A stretch of DNA of 64,000 nt from Sphingobacterium sp. SRCM116780 (GTDB taxonomy: Bacteria > Bacteroidota > Bacteroidia > Sphingobacteriales > Sphingobacteriaceae): positions 3,968,001 to 4,032,000 of the forward strand of contig NZ_CP090446.1 in NCBI RefSeq assembly GCF_021442025.1, read 5' to 3'. Position numbers and translations under genes: made by a program. The notes under the pieces were generated by a model. That model had not been told where the DNA came from. It saw nothing but the letters and a program-made list of their open reading frames with translations, and made no database searches. Every line of letters begins with the position of its first letter. Within the stretch, counting starts at the first letter, position 1. Below are positions 52,547 to 60,797 of this stretch, piece after piece.

Positions 52547-54877
52547 ATGTTTTTTAAAACCCTAAAGTGGGGGATAGCATGGAGTTTAAGTCTATCCTTA
52601 TTTTGTACAAATCCTGTTTCAGCCCAAAAATTAAATGGAAAATCGGTTGACCCTGTTGATTTGGTGAATCCTTTAATGGGAACAGATTCCAAACCTGATC
52701 TTTCTAATGGAAATACATACCCAGCAATTGGATTGCCGTGGGGTATGAATATGTGGACACCACAAACCGGGAAAAACGGTGATGGATGGCAATACACTTA
52801 TGCCGCGGATAAAATAAGAGGATTGAAGCAAACGCATCAACCATCTCCGTGGATGAATGACTATGGACAGTTCTCTTTGATGCCTGTCACAGGAAAAGCT
52901 CTTTTTGATCAAGAAGAGCGAGCAAGCTGGTTCTCCCATAAAGCAGAGATAGCCACTCCATATTACTATTCCGTGTATTTAGCGGATCATGATGTGACAG
53001 CAGAATTGACACCTACTGAGCGTGCAGCTATGTTCAAATTCACCTTCAACAAAACAGACTCTGCTTTTGTTGTTTTAGATGCTTTTGATAAAGGTTCTGA
53101 AGTACAGATTATTCCAGAAAAAAATATGGTTATTGGTTATTCTACTCGTTATTCAAGAGGTAAATTAGAAAACTTTAAGAACTATTTTGTTTTGATTTTT
53201 GATCAACCTTTTGATAACTTCTCCACCTGGGAGGGTAAGAACCGTTTCAAAGGTAAATTAAAGTCTACTGCTGACCGAACAGGTGCAATTTTAGGATTTA
53301 AAGTTAAAGATAAATCAAAACCTGTTCAGGTTCGGGTGGCTTCTTCCTTTATCAGTGCTGAACAAGCTATGCTCAATTTGAAAGAACTGGGTAACCGCAG
53401 TTTTGATCAAGTGAAGACAGAGGGAAGAGCAATTTGGAATGAAAAATTAGGACGTTTAGCAGTAGAAGGTGACAACGTTGATCAAATGCGTACCTTCTAT
53501 TCTACATTGTACCGTACCTTGTTCTTTCCGAACAAATTATATGAAATAAATGCCGCTGGAGAAAAAGTCCACTATAGTCCTTATACTGGAAAAGTATTAC
53601 CAGGGTATCTGTATGGAGGTACGGGATTCTGGGATACATTCCGAGCCTTATATCCTTTCTTGAACTTGATGTACCCATCGATTAACGTGGAAATGCAAGA
53701 AGGTTTGAAGAATGCTTACATGGAAGGTGGATTCTTACCAGAATGGAGTAGCCCTGGTTTTGCAGACATCATGGTGGGTAACAACTCGGCTTCTATTGTA
53801 TCGGATGCTTACATCAAAGGATTAAGAGGATATGATATCAATACGTTATATGAAGCATTAAAACATGGTGCAAACAATGAAGGGCCAATGACAGCAGTAG
53901 GTCGTAAAGGTGTAGAATATTATAATAAATTAGGTTATGTGCCATATGATGTGGGTATCAATGAGAACGCTGCTCGTACACTTGAATATGCCTATGATGA
54001 TTTTACAATTTATCAATTGGCTAAAGCCTTGAACAAACCGAAAGCAGATATTGAGTTATATGCAAAAAGAGCACAAAATTATCGTAACCTTTTCGATCCT
54101 TCAACTAAACTAATGCGAGGAAAAAATAAGGATGGTCAATTTCAAAGTCCTTTCAATCCATTAAAATGGGGAGATGCATTCACTGAAGGTAATAGCTGGC
54201 ATTATTCATGGAGCGTGTTTCATGACGTTGAAGGTTTGATCGATTTAATGGGAGGTGATCAACAATTTAATCTCATGTTGGATAGCGTGTTCAATCAATC
54301 GCCTGCTTTTGATGATAGTTACTATGGTGGTACTATTCATGAGATCCGAGAAATGCAGATTGCTAATATGGGACAATATGCGCATGGAAATCAACCCATT
54401 CAACATATGATTTACTTGTACAATTATAGTGCACAACCGTGGAAAGCACAATATTGGATTCGTCAGGTCTTGGATCGTCTATATAAAGCGACACCAGATG
54501 GTTATTGTGGAGATGAGGATAATGGACAAACGTCAGCTTGGTATGTGTTTTCTTCATTAGGTTTTTATCCAGTGTGTCCAGCTACAGATCAATATGTTTT
54601 GGGAGCACCTCTTTTCTCTAAAGCAACATTAAAATTAGAAAATGGTAAATCCTTAGCGATTGTAGGAAATCAAGCTAGTGCACAAAATCTTTACGTTAAT
54701 GACTTGAAAGTGAATGGTATGTCATATAACAAAAACTGGTTGAGTCATCAGGAACTATTGAAAGGAGGGACACTTACTTTTGATATGGTCGCTAAACCAA
54801 ATTATAATCGTGGATCAAATAAGGCTGCGGCACCTTATTCAATGAGTACGGAGTTAAAGACCAGTCTTAAAAAATAA
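52547..54877 (+). CDS. GH92-family enzyme with Gln in place of the catalytic acid
   Basis: A 776-residue exported protein; signal peptide with cleavage after VSA (residue 26). The N-terminal beta-sandwich starts VDLVNPLMGTDSKPDLSNGNTYPAIGLPWGM, and the (alpha/alpha)6 catalytic domain includes YGGTGFWDTFRALYPFLNLMYPSI and LPEWSSPGF. The usual HGNEP acid motif reads HGNQP (Gln616), while the base-side acidic residues GDEDNGQTSAW (Asp656, Glu657, Asp658) remain. In GH92 an acid-to-Gln change has been linked to enzymes that act on mannose-1-phospho-mannose links, where the leaving group needs no acid. It opens the mannoside locus, 6 bp before the peptidase gene. Confidence 0.9.
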   Translation: MFFKTLKWGIAWSLSLSLFCTNPVSAQKLNGKSVDPVDLVNPLMGTDSKPDLSNGNTYPAIGLPWGMNMWTPQTGKNGDGWQYTYAADKIRGLKQTHQPSPWMNDYGQFSLMPVTGKALFDQEERASWFSHKAEIATPYYYSVYLADHDVTAELTPTERAAMFKFTFNKTDSAFVVLDAFDKGSEVQIIPEKNMVIGYSTRYSRGKLENFKNYFVLIFDQPFDNFSTWEGKNRFKGKLKSTADRTGAILGFKVKDKSKPVQVRVASSFISAEQAMLNLKELGNRSFDQVKTEGRAIWNEKLGRLAVEGDNVDQMRTFYSTLYRTLFFPNKLYEINAAGEKVHYSPYTGKVLPGYLYGGTGFWDTFRALYPFLNLMYPSINVEMQEGLKNAYMEGGFLPEWSSPGFADIMVGNNSASIVSDAYIKGLRGYDINTLYEALKHGANNEGPMTAVGRKGVEYYNKLGYVPYDVGINENAARTLEYAYDDFTIYQLAKALNKPKADIELYAKRAQNYRNLFDPSTKLMRGKNKDGQFQSPFNPLKWGDAFTEGNSWHYSWSVFHDVEGLIDLMGGDQQFNLMLDSVFNQSPAFDDSYYGGTIHEIREMQIANMGQYAHGNQPIQHMIYLYNYSAQPWKAQYWIRQVLDRLYKATPDGYCGDEDNGQTSAWYVFSSLGFYPVCPATDQYVLGAPLFSKATLKLENGKSLAIVGNQASAQNLYVNDLKVNGMSYNKNWLSHQELLKGGTLTFDMVAKPNYNRGSNKAAAPYSMSTELKTSLKK

Positions 54878-54883
54878 GAGAAA

Positions 54884-55603
54884 ATGAAACAAGTTTTTAT
54901 TCAAATAATTGGTTGTATTTTAGGGTTGATTGTTGTACAATCAGCCCTTGCTCAAGACAATTGGCAACATACGGAGTATGATCGGAAAGAGGCAGTAGAT
55001 ACCGACAGCCTCACAAAGAAAGGATATACTTTGATCTGGATCAATAAGGACAAGGATTTTAACCCTGCATTGAAAGAGAGATTAATCAGTACTTTTTTTA
55101 TGAATTATCCTAAATTGGCTAAAAAGTATAATAAAAAGACCATGAAAAAGGTGTTTTTTGTGATCGATCCAGACTATAAAGGTGTCGCTGCAACTGCAGG
55201 AGGAATTGTGCGCTATAATCCAGCTTGGTTTGCCAAAAACCCAGGTGATATTGATGTAGTGACACATGAAGTGATGCATATTGTGCAAGGTTATCCAAAC
55301 GGTTCTGGCCCTTGGTGGATCACTGAAGGAATTGCAGATTATGTACGTTTTGTAGATGGTATAGATAATGCAGGAGCAAATTGGAAATTGCCAGAATGGA
55401 GTGCAAAACAAAAATATACCGATTCATATCGCATCACAGCACGTTTCTTTTTTTGGATAGAGAAAAAGTTTAAGAAAGGATTTGTTAAAAATTTAGACTT
55501 AGCAATGCGAGATAAAACCTACACCGAAGAATTTTGGAAAAAACAAACAGGAAAGACACTCGATCAGTTATGGTTGGCTTATGGTCAAGATCCATCTCTT
55601 TAA
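54884..55603 (+). CDS. Basic-secretory-protein (BSP) family metallopeptidase
   Basis: A 239-residue exported protein with a signal peptide ending ALAQ (about 1-24). The zinc motif is THEVMHIVQGYP (His128-Glu-x-x-His132) followed by WWITEGIADYVRF, as in the BSP family of plants and bacteria. The KKTMKKVFFVIDPDYKGVAATAGGIVRYNP stretch is also typical. It would cleave proteins outside the cytoplasm. It is placed between two GH92 genes (6 bp after the first), which suggests that it helps to expose glycans on glycoproteins. Confidence 0.87.
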   Translation: MKQVFIQIIGCILGLIVVQSALAQDNWQHTEYDRKEAVDTDSLTKKGYTLIWINKDKDFNPALKERLISTFFMNYPKLAKKYNKKTMKKVFFVIDPDYKGVAATAGGIVRYNPAWFAKNPGDIDVVTHEVMHIVQGYPNGSGPWWITEGIADYVRFVDGIDNAGANWKLPEWSAKQKYTDSYRITARFFFWIEKKFKKGFVKNLDLAMRDKTYTEEFWKKQTGKTLDQLWLAYGQDPSL

Positions 55604-55614
55604 CATATGAATAC

Positions 55615-57909
55615 ATGATAAGCAAGCGATTCCTATATTTTGGACTGTTACTTTTTCCTGGTCTACTACAGGCCCAAGAGTCCAAATTAATTCAATATGT
55701 AAAACCTTTGATTGGTACTGCACGAATGGGACATACGTTTCCAGGTGCAACAGTGCCTTTTGGTGCAGTACAATTGAGCCCAGATACGGATACAATTCCG
55801 TATGCCATGAATGGTCAATATAACGGTGACGTTTATAAGTATTGTGCTGGTTATCAATACGATGATCCAACAATTGTTGGGTTTAGCCATACCCATTTTA
55901 GTGGCACAGGACATTCAGATTTAGGTGATATACTAGTGATGCCTACACAAGGTAAGGTGCAATTGAATCCTGGTACAGCCGATCGGCCACAAGATGGTTA
56001 TCGCTCAACTTACGCGCATAGTAATGAAGTTGCAGAAGCTAACTATTATCGTGTGTTGTTGGATAAACATCACATCAAAGCAGAAATGACAACGACAACA
56101 CGAGTGGGGATACATCGTTATACGTTTCAAAAATCCGATGCTTCCCATTTAATCTTGGATTTGACAGCAGGCATTTATAACTACGAAGATAAAAATGTAT
56201 GGACTGTCGTACGGGTTTTAAATGACTCAACCTTAGTTGGTTATCGTCAAACGAATGGTTGGTCTCGAACACGGACAGTTTATTTTGCTATCAAAACTTC
56301 AAAAGCATTTAAAAATTATGGGGCTAAATATGAAGATAGAAAGCAGGTTTACAGTGGTTTCTGGCGTAAGTTTGACCAAAAAAATAATTTCCCAGATCTA
56401 GCCGCCCATCAAATCAAGATGAATCTGGATTTTGATACAAAGGACGGTGAAGAGATATTGATGAAGGTTGCATTAAGTCCGGTAAGTATGAAAAATGCGT
56501 TAAGTAATATGGAGCAGGAAACTCCGGATTGGAATTTTGAACGCTATGTACAGCAAGGTCAACAGGCTTGGGAACAAGAATTGAATAAGATTCAAGTAGA
56601 TATGCTGAATAAAGAAGATTTGGTCAATTTCTACACAGCGATGTACCATGCCAGCTTGATGCCAACAGTTTATATGGATACCAATGGAGAATACAAAGGA
56701 TTGGATCAGGAAATACATCAGGCAAAAGGATTTACGAACTACACGTCCTTCTCTTTGTGGGATACTTTTCGAGCCTTCCATCCATTGATGAATTTAATTA
56801 ACCCCTCGCGCAATGCGGATATAGTGGCTTCGATGATGGCGCATTATGATCAAAGCGTATTGAAAATGTTGCCTATATGGTCGCATTATGCCAATGATAA
56901 TTGGTGTATGAGTGGATATCATTCGGTATCAGTTATCGTAGATGCTATTTTGAAAGGGGTCTATAAAGGTGATGCAGAGGCGGCTTTGAATGCTTGTGTT
57001 CAAACGGCTAATGCACGTAAATATGAAGGAATCGGATCTTATATAGATAAGGGCTATGTACCGGATGAGGTTTCTGGAACTTCTGTTTCGAATACACTTG
57101 AATACGCCTATGATGATTGGTGTATTGCACAACTCGCTAAAAAACTAGGAAAAGAAGATATTTATCAAACATTCATAAAAAGAGCTTCGAATTGGAAAAA
57201 CGTCTATGATACATCGATCGGTTTTATGCGTCCTAAAGATAGCAACGGTACGTTTAGAGCAAAATTTGATGTTTTGGAAACCCATGGACAAGGATTTATC
57301 GAAGGAAATACTTGGAACTATAGCCTCTATGTACCGCATCAACCAGCAGCGATGATGGAGATGATGGGAGGGATGAAAAAATTAGAAGGTTATCTGGATT
57401 CGTTGTTTACAATGGAATTACCCGATAAGTATTTTGAAAATACGGAAGATATTACGAGAGACGGTATCATCGGTAATTATGTGCACGGTAATGAACCATC
57501 TCATCATGTTGCTTACCTCTACAATCTGACCCAAAGTCCTTGGAAAGCACAGGCTCGTGTTCGGCAGATTATCCGTAATCAATATCATAATGGACATGCA
57601 GGTTTAGGAGGTAATGATGACTGTGGACAGATGTCCGCTTGGTACTTATTTACGGCATTAGGTTTTTACCCTGTTGCATCAGGAGATGATGCGTATTGGA
57701 TTGGAAGCCCATTGGTCAAATCAGCTAAGATTAACTTAGAAAATGGGAAAACGATCTCAATACAAGTGAAGAATCAGTCAGAAAAGAATGTTTATGTAAA
57801 AAAAGTAAGCCTAAATGGTCAATCTTTATCAGACTTAAAACTTCCTTATGAGGCCATTAAAAATGGCGGAGAACTTCAATTTGAGATGACAAATAAACCA
57901 ACTAAATAA
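55615..57909 (+). CDS. GH92 alpha-mannosidase
   Basis: A 764-residue protein when started at 55615; the longer frame from 55534 would overlap the peptidase gene by 70 bp and lacks a signal peptide at its start. From 55615 the signal peptide MISKRFLYFGLLLFPGLLQA is present. GH92 hallmarks: VKPLIGTARMGHTFPGATVPFGAVQLSPD, SHTHFSGTGHSDLGDILVMP, LWDTFRAFHPLMNLINP, HGNEPSHHVAYLYN with acid Glu627, and GGNDDCGQMSAWYLFTALGFYPV with Asp668/Asp669. It hydrolyses alpha-mannosides with inversion and needs calcium. Confidence 0.95.
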   Translation: MISKRFLYFGLLLFPGLLQAQESKLIQYVKPLIGTARMGHTFPGATVPFGAVQLSPDTDTIPYAMNGQYNGDVYKYCAGYQYDDPTIVGFSHTHFSGTGHSDLGDILVMPTQGKVQLNPGTADRPQDGYRSTYAHSNEVAEANYYRVLLDKHHIKAEMTTTTRVGIHRYTFQKSDASHLILDLTAGIYNYEDKNVWTVVRVLNDSTLVGYRQTNGWSRTRTVYFAIKTSKAFKNYGAKYEDRKQVYSGFWRKFDQKNNFPDLAAHQIKMNLDFDTKDGEEILMKVALSPVSMKNALSNMEQETPDWNFERYVQQGQQAWEQELNKIQVDMLNKEDLVNFYTAMYHASLMPTVYMDTNGEYKGLDQEIHQAKGFTNYTSFSLWDTFRAFHPLMNLINPSRNADIVASMMAHYDQSVLKMLPIWSHYANDNWCMSGYHSVSVIVDAILKGVYKGDAEAALNACVQTANARKYEGIGSYIDKGYVPDEVSGTSVSNTLEYAYDDWCIAQLAKKLGKEDIYQTFIKRASNWKNVYDTSIGFMRPKDSNGTFRAKFDVLETHGQGFIEGNTWNYSLYVPHQPAAMMEMMGGMKKLEGYLDSLFTMELPDKYFENTEDITRDGIIGNYVHGNEPSHHVAYLYNLTQSPWKAQARVRQIIRNQYHNGHAGLGGNDDCGQMSAWYLFTALGFYPVASGDDAYWIGSPLVKSAKINLENGKTISIQVKNQSEKNVYVKKVSLNGQSLSDLKLPYEAIKNGGELQFEMTNKPTK

Positions 57910-57999
57910 CGGGTTTGTACAGTAATTTTCCTCCCGTTTGTTGTTTGAAGAAGTTGACTGTTGTAATGGATCATAAAGACGAAATAGAACGTTTTAGAA

Positions 58000-59430
58000 A
58001 TGTCAATAGGAAAGTTGATCAATAGGAAAATGAGCAAAATTAAGATGATTCAAGTGGTAGCAATTACCAGTTTTATTATCTTAATTTTACTTCAAGTGAG
58101 ATTAATATCCAGTGTTTATCAAATTGAACAGCTTGAGTTTTTGAAAAATGAAAAAGAGGGTATCAAATTAAACTATGAAGAATCGATCGTTAATGACAAA
58201 GTGTATCCTGGTGGACAAAAAATCATTGATTCTATTTTAGTTCCACACTATACCGAACTGGAGCAACTATATAAAAAAGATCGGAAGCTTTTTGACCAAA
58301 GGTTGAAACAGTTGGGAGTAAAAGTTTTGTTGGAGCTAAAAAATAAAGCAAACTTTAAAGTTCAATTTCAACAACTGATCCGTAAGCAAAAACTGGACTT
58401 GGCAGAATATGATTATGCACTATTTATGGACAAATTGGCTTTGACATTTGATGGTAAAACCTATTATTCATTATTTACAATCAGTCCCAAAAATCGAGAA
58501 GGGTTAATAGAAGGAAATTTTGATGTTGTACATCCGCAGCATAGTGTGTCCGCTATTACCGTTTCTTTGTCATCTCCAAATTCTAATTTGGTTGGTTTTA
58601 AACTTTATGTAAATAAACATAATCAGGCGAAAAATATATTGATGTCTATTGCCCCCTTTTTGCTTTTAGCAATTAGCAGTATTCTTGTGATTGTTTTTCT
58701 ATTTTTTGTCACGATGCGCAATTGGATGAGACAAAAGAAATTGAATGAAATTTCATCAGATTTTTTTAATCATGTGACCCATGAATTTAAAACACCTTTG
58801 ACAACCATAAAAGTATCGACTAAAAATCTGAGAACTGATCTTGAAGATAACCAGTGGACTGGTGGTTATCGTAGTTTTGATGTCATAAATAGGCAAGTAC
58901 AAAGATTGGACAAATTGATCAATCAAGCTTTGGAAGTTTCTTCTTTTGATCCTCAAGCAGCACAGTTTGCTAAACATTTTTTAATTACTGACCTCTATAA
59001 TATCTTATTGGATCTGCAAGTGAAGTGGAAAAATCAAGCTGTTATTTCATTTCGTTTTGATGATAATATCACAACACACTGTGCGTATTACGACCATTTT
59101 ATGTTGACTACGCTAATCACAAATTTAGTAGAAAATGGATTGAAACATAATGTACAGGAACAAAAGAAAGTGGCTGTATTGGTTATGCAAAATTCCGATA
59201 AGTTTTTGGAAATTGAGATTCATGATAATGGGCATGGTATAAAAAAGAGTGATCGCAAACGAATCTATAAAAAATTTCAAAGAGGAGAACAGATGACCTC
59301 AACAACTGGACTGGGACTTGGCTTATACTTTGTACATAAAATTATTGAAGTACATAAGTGGAAGTTAAATTTGGAAAGTGAAATAGATAAGGGAACAATT
59401 TTTAAGATTACCATACCTATTCTAAAGTAA
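58000..59430 (+). CDS. Sensor histidine kinase
   Basis: A 476-residue kinase. Two membrane segments (about 17-35 and 215-238) bracket a periplasmic domain of some 175 residues with no recognised ligand fold. HisKA: FFNHVTHEFKTPLTTIK with His261. The ATPase part has TNLVENGLKHN (N box), HDNGHGIKK (G1) and TGLGLGLYFVHKII (G2). An internal ATG at 58030 is an alternative start. The response-regulator gene follows after 1 bp. It follows the GH92 gene by 90 bp and probably senses a mannose-containing signal; that is inferred from location. Confidence 0.92.
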   Translation: MSIGKLINRKMSKIKMIQVVAITSFIILILLQVRLISSVYQIEQLEFLKNEKEGIKLNYEESIVNDKVYPGGQKIIDSILVPHYTELEQLYKKDRKLFDQRLKQLGVKVLLELKNKANFKVQFQQLIRKQKLDLAEYDYALFMDKLALTFDGKTYYSLFTISPKNREGLIEGNFDVVHPQHSVSAITVSLSSPNSNLVGFKLYVNKHNQAKNILMSIAPFLLLAISSILVIVFLFFVTMRNWMRQKKLNEISSDFFNHVTHEFKTPLTTIKVSTKNLRTDLEDNQWTGGYRSFDVINRQVQRLDKLINQALEVSSFDPQAAQFAKHFLITDLYNILLDLQVKWKNQAVISFRFDDNITTHCAYYDHFMLTTLITNLVENGLKHNVQEQKKVAVLVMQNSDKFLEIEIHDNGHGIKKSDRKRIYKKFQRGEQMTSTTGLGLGLYFVHKIIEVHKWKLNLESEIDKGTIFKITIPILK

Positions 59431-59431
59431 A

Positions 59432-60115
59432 ATGGAAGGAAAAATTTTGTTAATTGAAGATGACCAAGATCTAGGACCTGAAGTCCAATGGTGTCTAGAG
59501 CGGAACGGTTTTAAAGTTAATCTAGTTGATGATGGTATCAAAGCCTTAGATCTATGTAAGACCCAAATCTTCGACCTGTTACTTGTTGATGTGCAATTAC
59601 CTTCTTTAGATGGTTTTGAGTTGATCAAGCAACTAAAGCTAATCAAGCCTGATTTTCGTTTTTTATTTCTTACAGCACGTAATACAAAAGACAGTTGTAT
59701 TGCAGGACTTAAATTGGGAGCTGAAGATTATATAACCAAACCTTTTGATACCGAGGAACTCTTGTGGCGGATGAATAACATTCTGGCTCGTGGACGTGAA
59801 AAGAAAATCGAACAATTGCATGTCGCAGATGTAACGTTGTATTGTAATACGATGGAACTGATGATAGGTGAAGGAAAGACGATTCGCCTAACTAATCGCG
59901 AATTTGAACTTTGGAAATATTTAATGCAGAACTTGGATCGTGTACTGATGCGTGAGGAGATACTGACTAAATTGTGGGGAGAAAGTGATTATTTTATGGG
60001 AAGAAGTTTAGATGTCTTTATTTCTAAAATAAGGAAAATCTTGTTGGGCTCCTCCCAATTGAAGATTGAAACAGTTTATAAGGTTGGTTTTATTATCCGA
60101 TTGATCAAATCTTAA
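59432..60115 (+). CDS. OmpR-family response regulator
   Basis: A 227-residue protein. Receiver domain: Asp10/Asp11 acidic pocket, phospho-acceptor Asp53 (LLLVDVQLPSLDG), Thr81 and Lys103 (YITKPF). DNA-binding domain: winged helix with IRLTNREFELWKYLMQNLDRVLMREEILTKLWG and RSLDVFISKIRKIL. OmpR-type proteins bind tandem half-sites with 11-bp spacing; such a pair lies at 60132-60150, just 16 bp after this gene and before the F5/8-susC-susD genes. Confidence 0.95.
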   Translation: MEGKILLIEDDQDLGPEVQWCLERNGFKVNLVDDGIKALDLCKTQIFDLLLVDVQLPSLDGFELIKQLKLIKPDFRFLFLTARNTKDSCIAGLKLGAEDYITKPFDTEELLWRMNNILARGREKKIEQLHVADVTLYCNTMELMIGEGKTIRLTNREFELWKYLMQNLDRVLMREEILTKLWGESDYFMGRSLDVFISKIRKILLGSSQLKIETVYKVGFIIRLIKS

Positions 60116-60131
60116 TTGGAAAAAAATATAC

Positions 60132-60150
60132 GTTAACAATTGGTTAACAA
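60132..60150 (+). promoter_or_regulatory. Probable response-regulator binding site (11-bp direct repeat)
   Basis: GTTAACAA occurs at 60132-60139 and again at 60143-60150, exactly 11 bp apart, 65 bp before the next gene's ATG. This is the spacing used by OmpR/PhoB-type regulators. A TTGACA at 60155-60160 follows it. Confidence 0.6.
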
Positions 60151-60214
60151 GTTTTTGACACTGGCTTCTCTATATTAGAATACTAATTCGTTTTAGTAAA
60201 CTAAATAGCCAGTT

Positions 60215-60790
60215 ATGAATAAACTAACCAAATCTAGACAATTTTTGCTCTTTGTTGGCATTATGTTGTCTTTTAGTGCATGCAAGAAAACGGAGGTCAA
60301 GCACTATGAACTCTTACCTCCAGAAAAAGAAGCTGAAATGGATATTACCATCTATGGTAAACTATCTGTTAATCATGAAAACGGTGGAGGTGTTTCTGCT
60401 GGTGAAGGCTCTCCTAAAGTTGTCGATGATGACTATGCTACAAAATTTCTAATCAATCCCTTTTACAATGATCTTTTTCTGCAATTAACTTTCCCTGGCG
60501 GGATTGCTGTGACTTCTTATGTATTAGCCTCTGCAAATGATGCACCAGGGCGGGATCCTAAAGATTGGGATCTTGTTGGTTCCAACGATGGGGAAAATTG
60601 GACAACATTGGACAGTAGAACGGGATATACCTTTCCAGATAGAGATTACAAGATTCGTTTTGATCTCTCCAATACAGCAAAATACAAATTTTACAAACTG
60701 AATATTAAAGCAATTGCTGGAGGATCTGGTTTGTTTCAATTAGCCGAATGGCGATTGATCTCTGATCCTCAAAAAAGTGCTAACCTTTAA
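60215..60790 (+). CDS. Lipoprotein with F5/8 type C (discoidin-like) domain
   Basis: A 191-residue lipoprotein with the lipobox ending FSAC (Cys23). The C-terminal ~150 residues form an F5/8/CBM32-like beta-sandwich: KVVDDDYATKFL, AVTSYVLASANDAPGRDPKDWDLVGSNDGENWTTLD, FDLSNTAKYKFYKLNI and FQLAEWRL. Such domains bind galactose- or GlcNAc-type sugars. Surface-exposed by analogy with other SusCD-associated lipoproteins. It is upstream of susC with about 7 bp between its stop and the preferred susC start. Confidence 0.85.
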   Translation: MNKLTKSRQFLLFVGIMLSFSACKKTEVKHYELLPPEKEAEMDITIYGKLSVNHENGGGVSAGEGSPKVVDDDYATKFLINPFYNDLFLQLTFPGGIAVTSYVLASANDAPGRDPKDWDLVGSNDGENWTTLDSRTGYTFPDRDYKIRFDLSNTAKYKFYKLNIKAIAGGSGLFQLAEWRLISDPQKSANL

Positions 60791-60797
60791 AACGATT

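Noticed and set aside
55534..55614. N-terminal extension of the second GH92 by 27 codons
   Set aside because: Would overlap the peptidase gene by 70 bp and would hide the signal peptide that begins at 55615.
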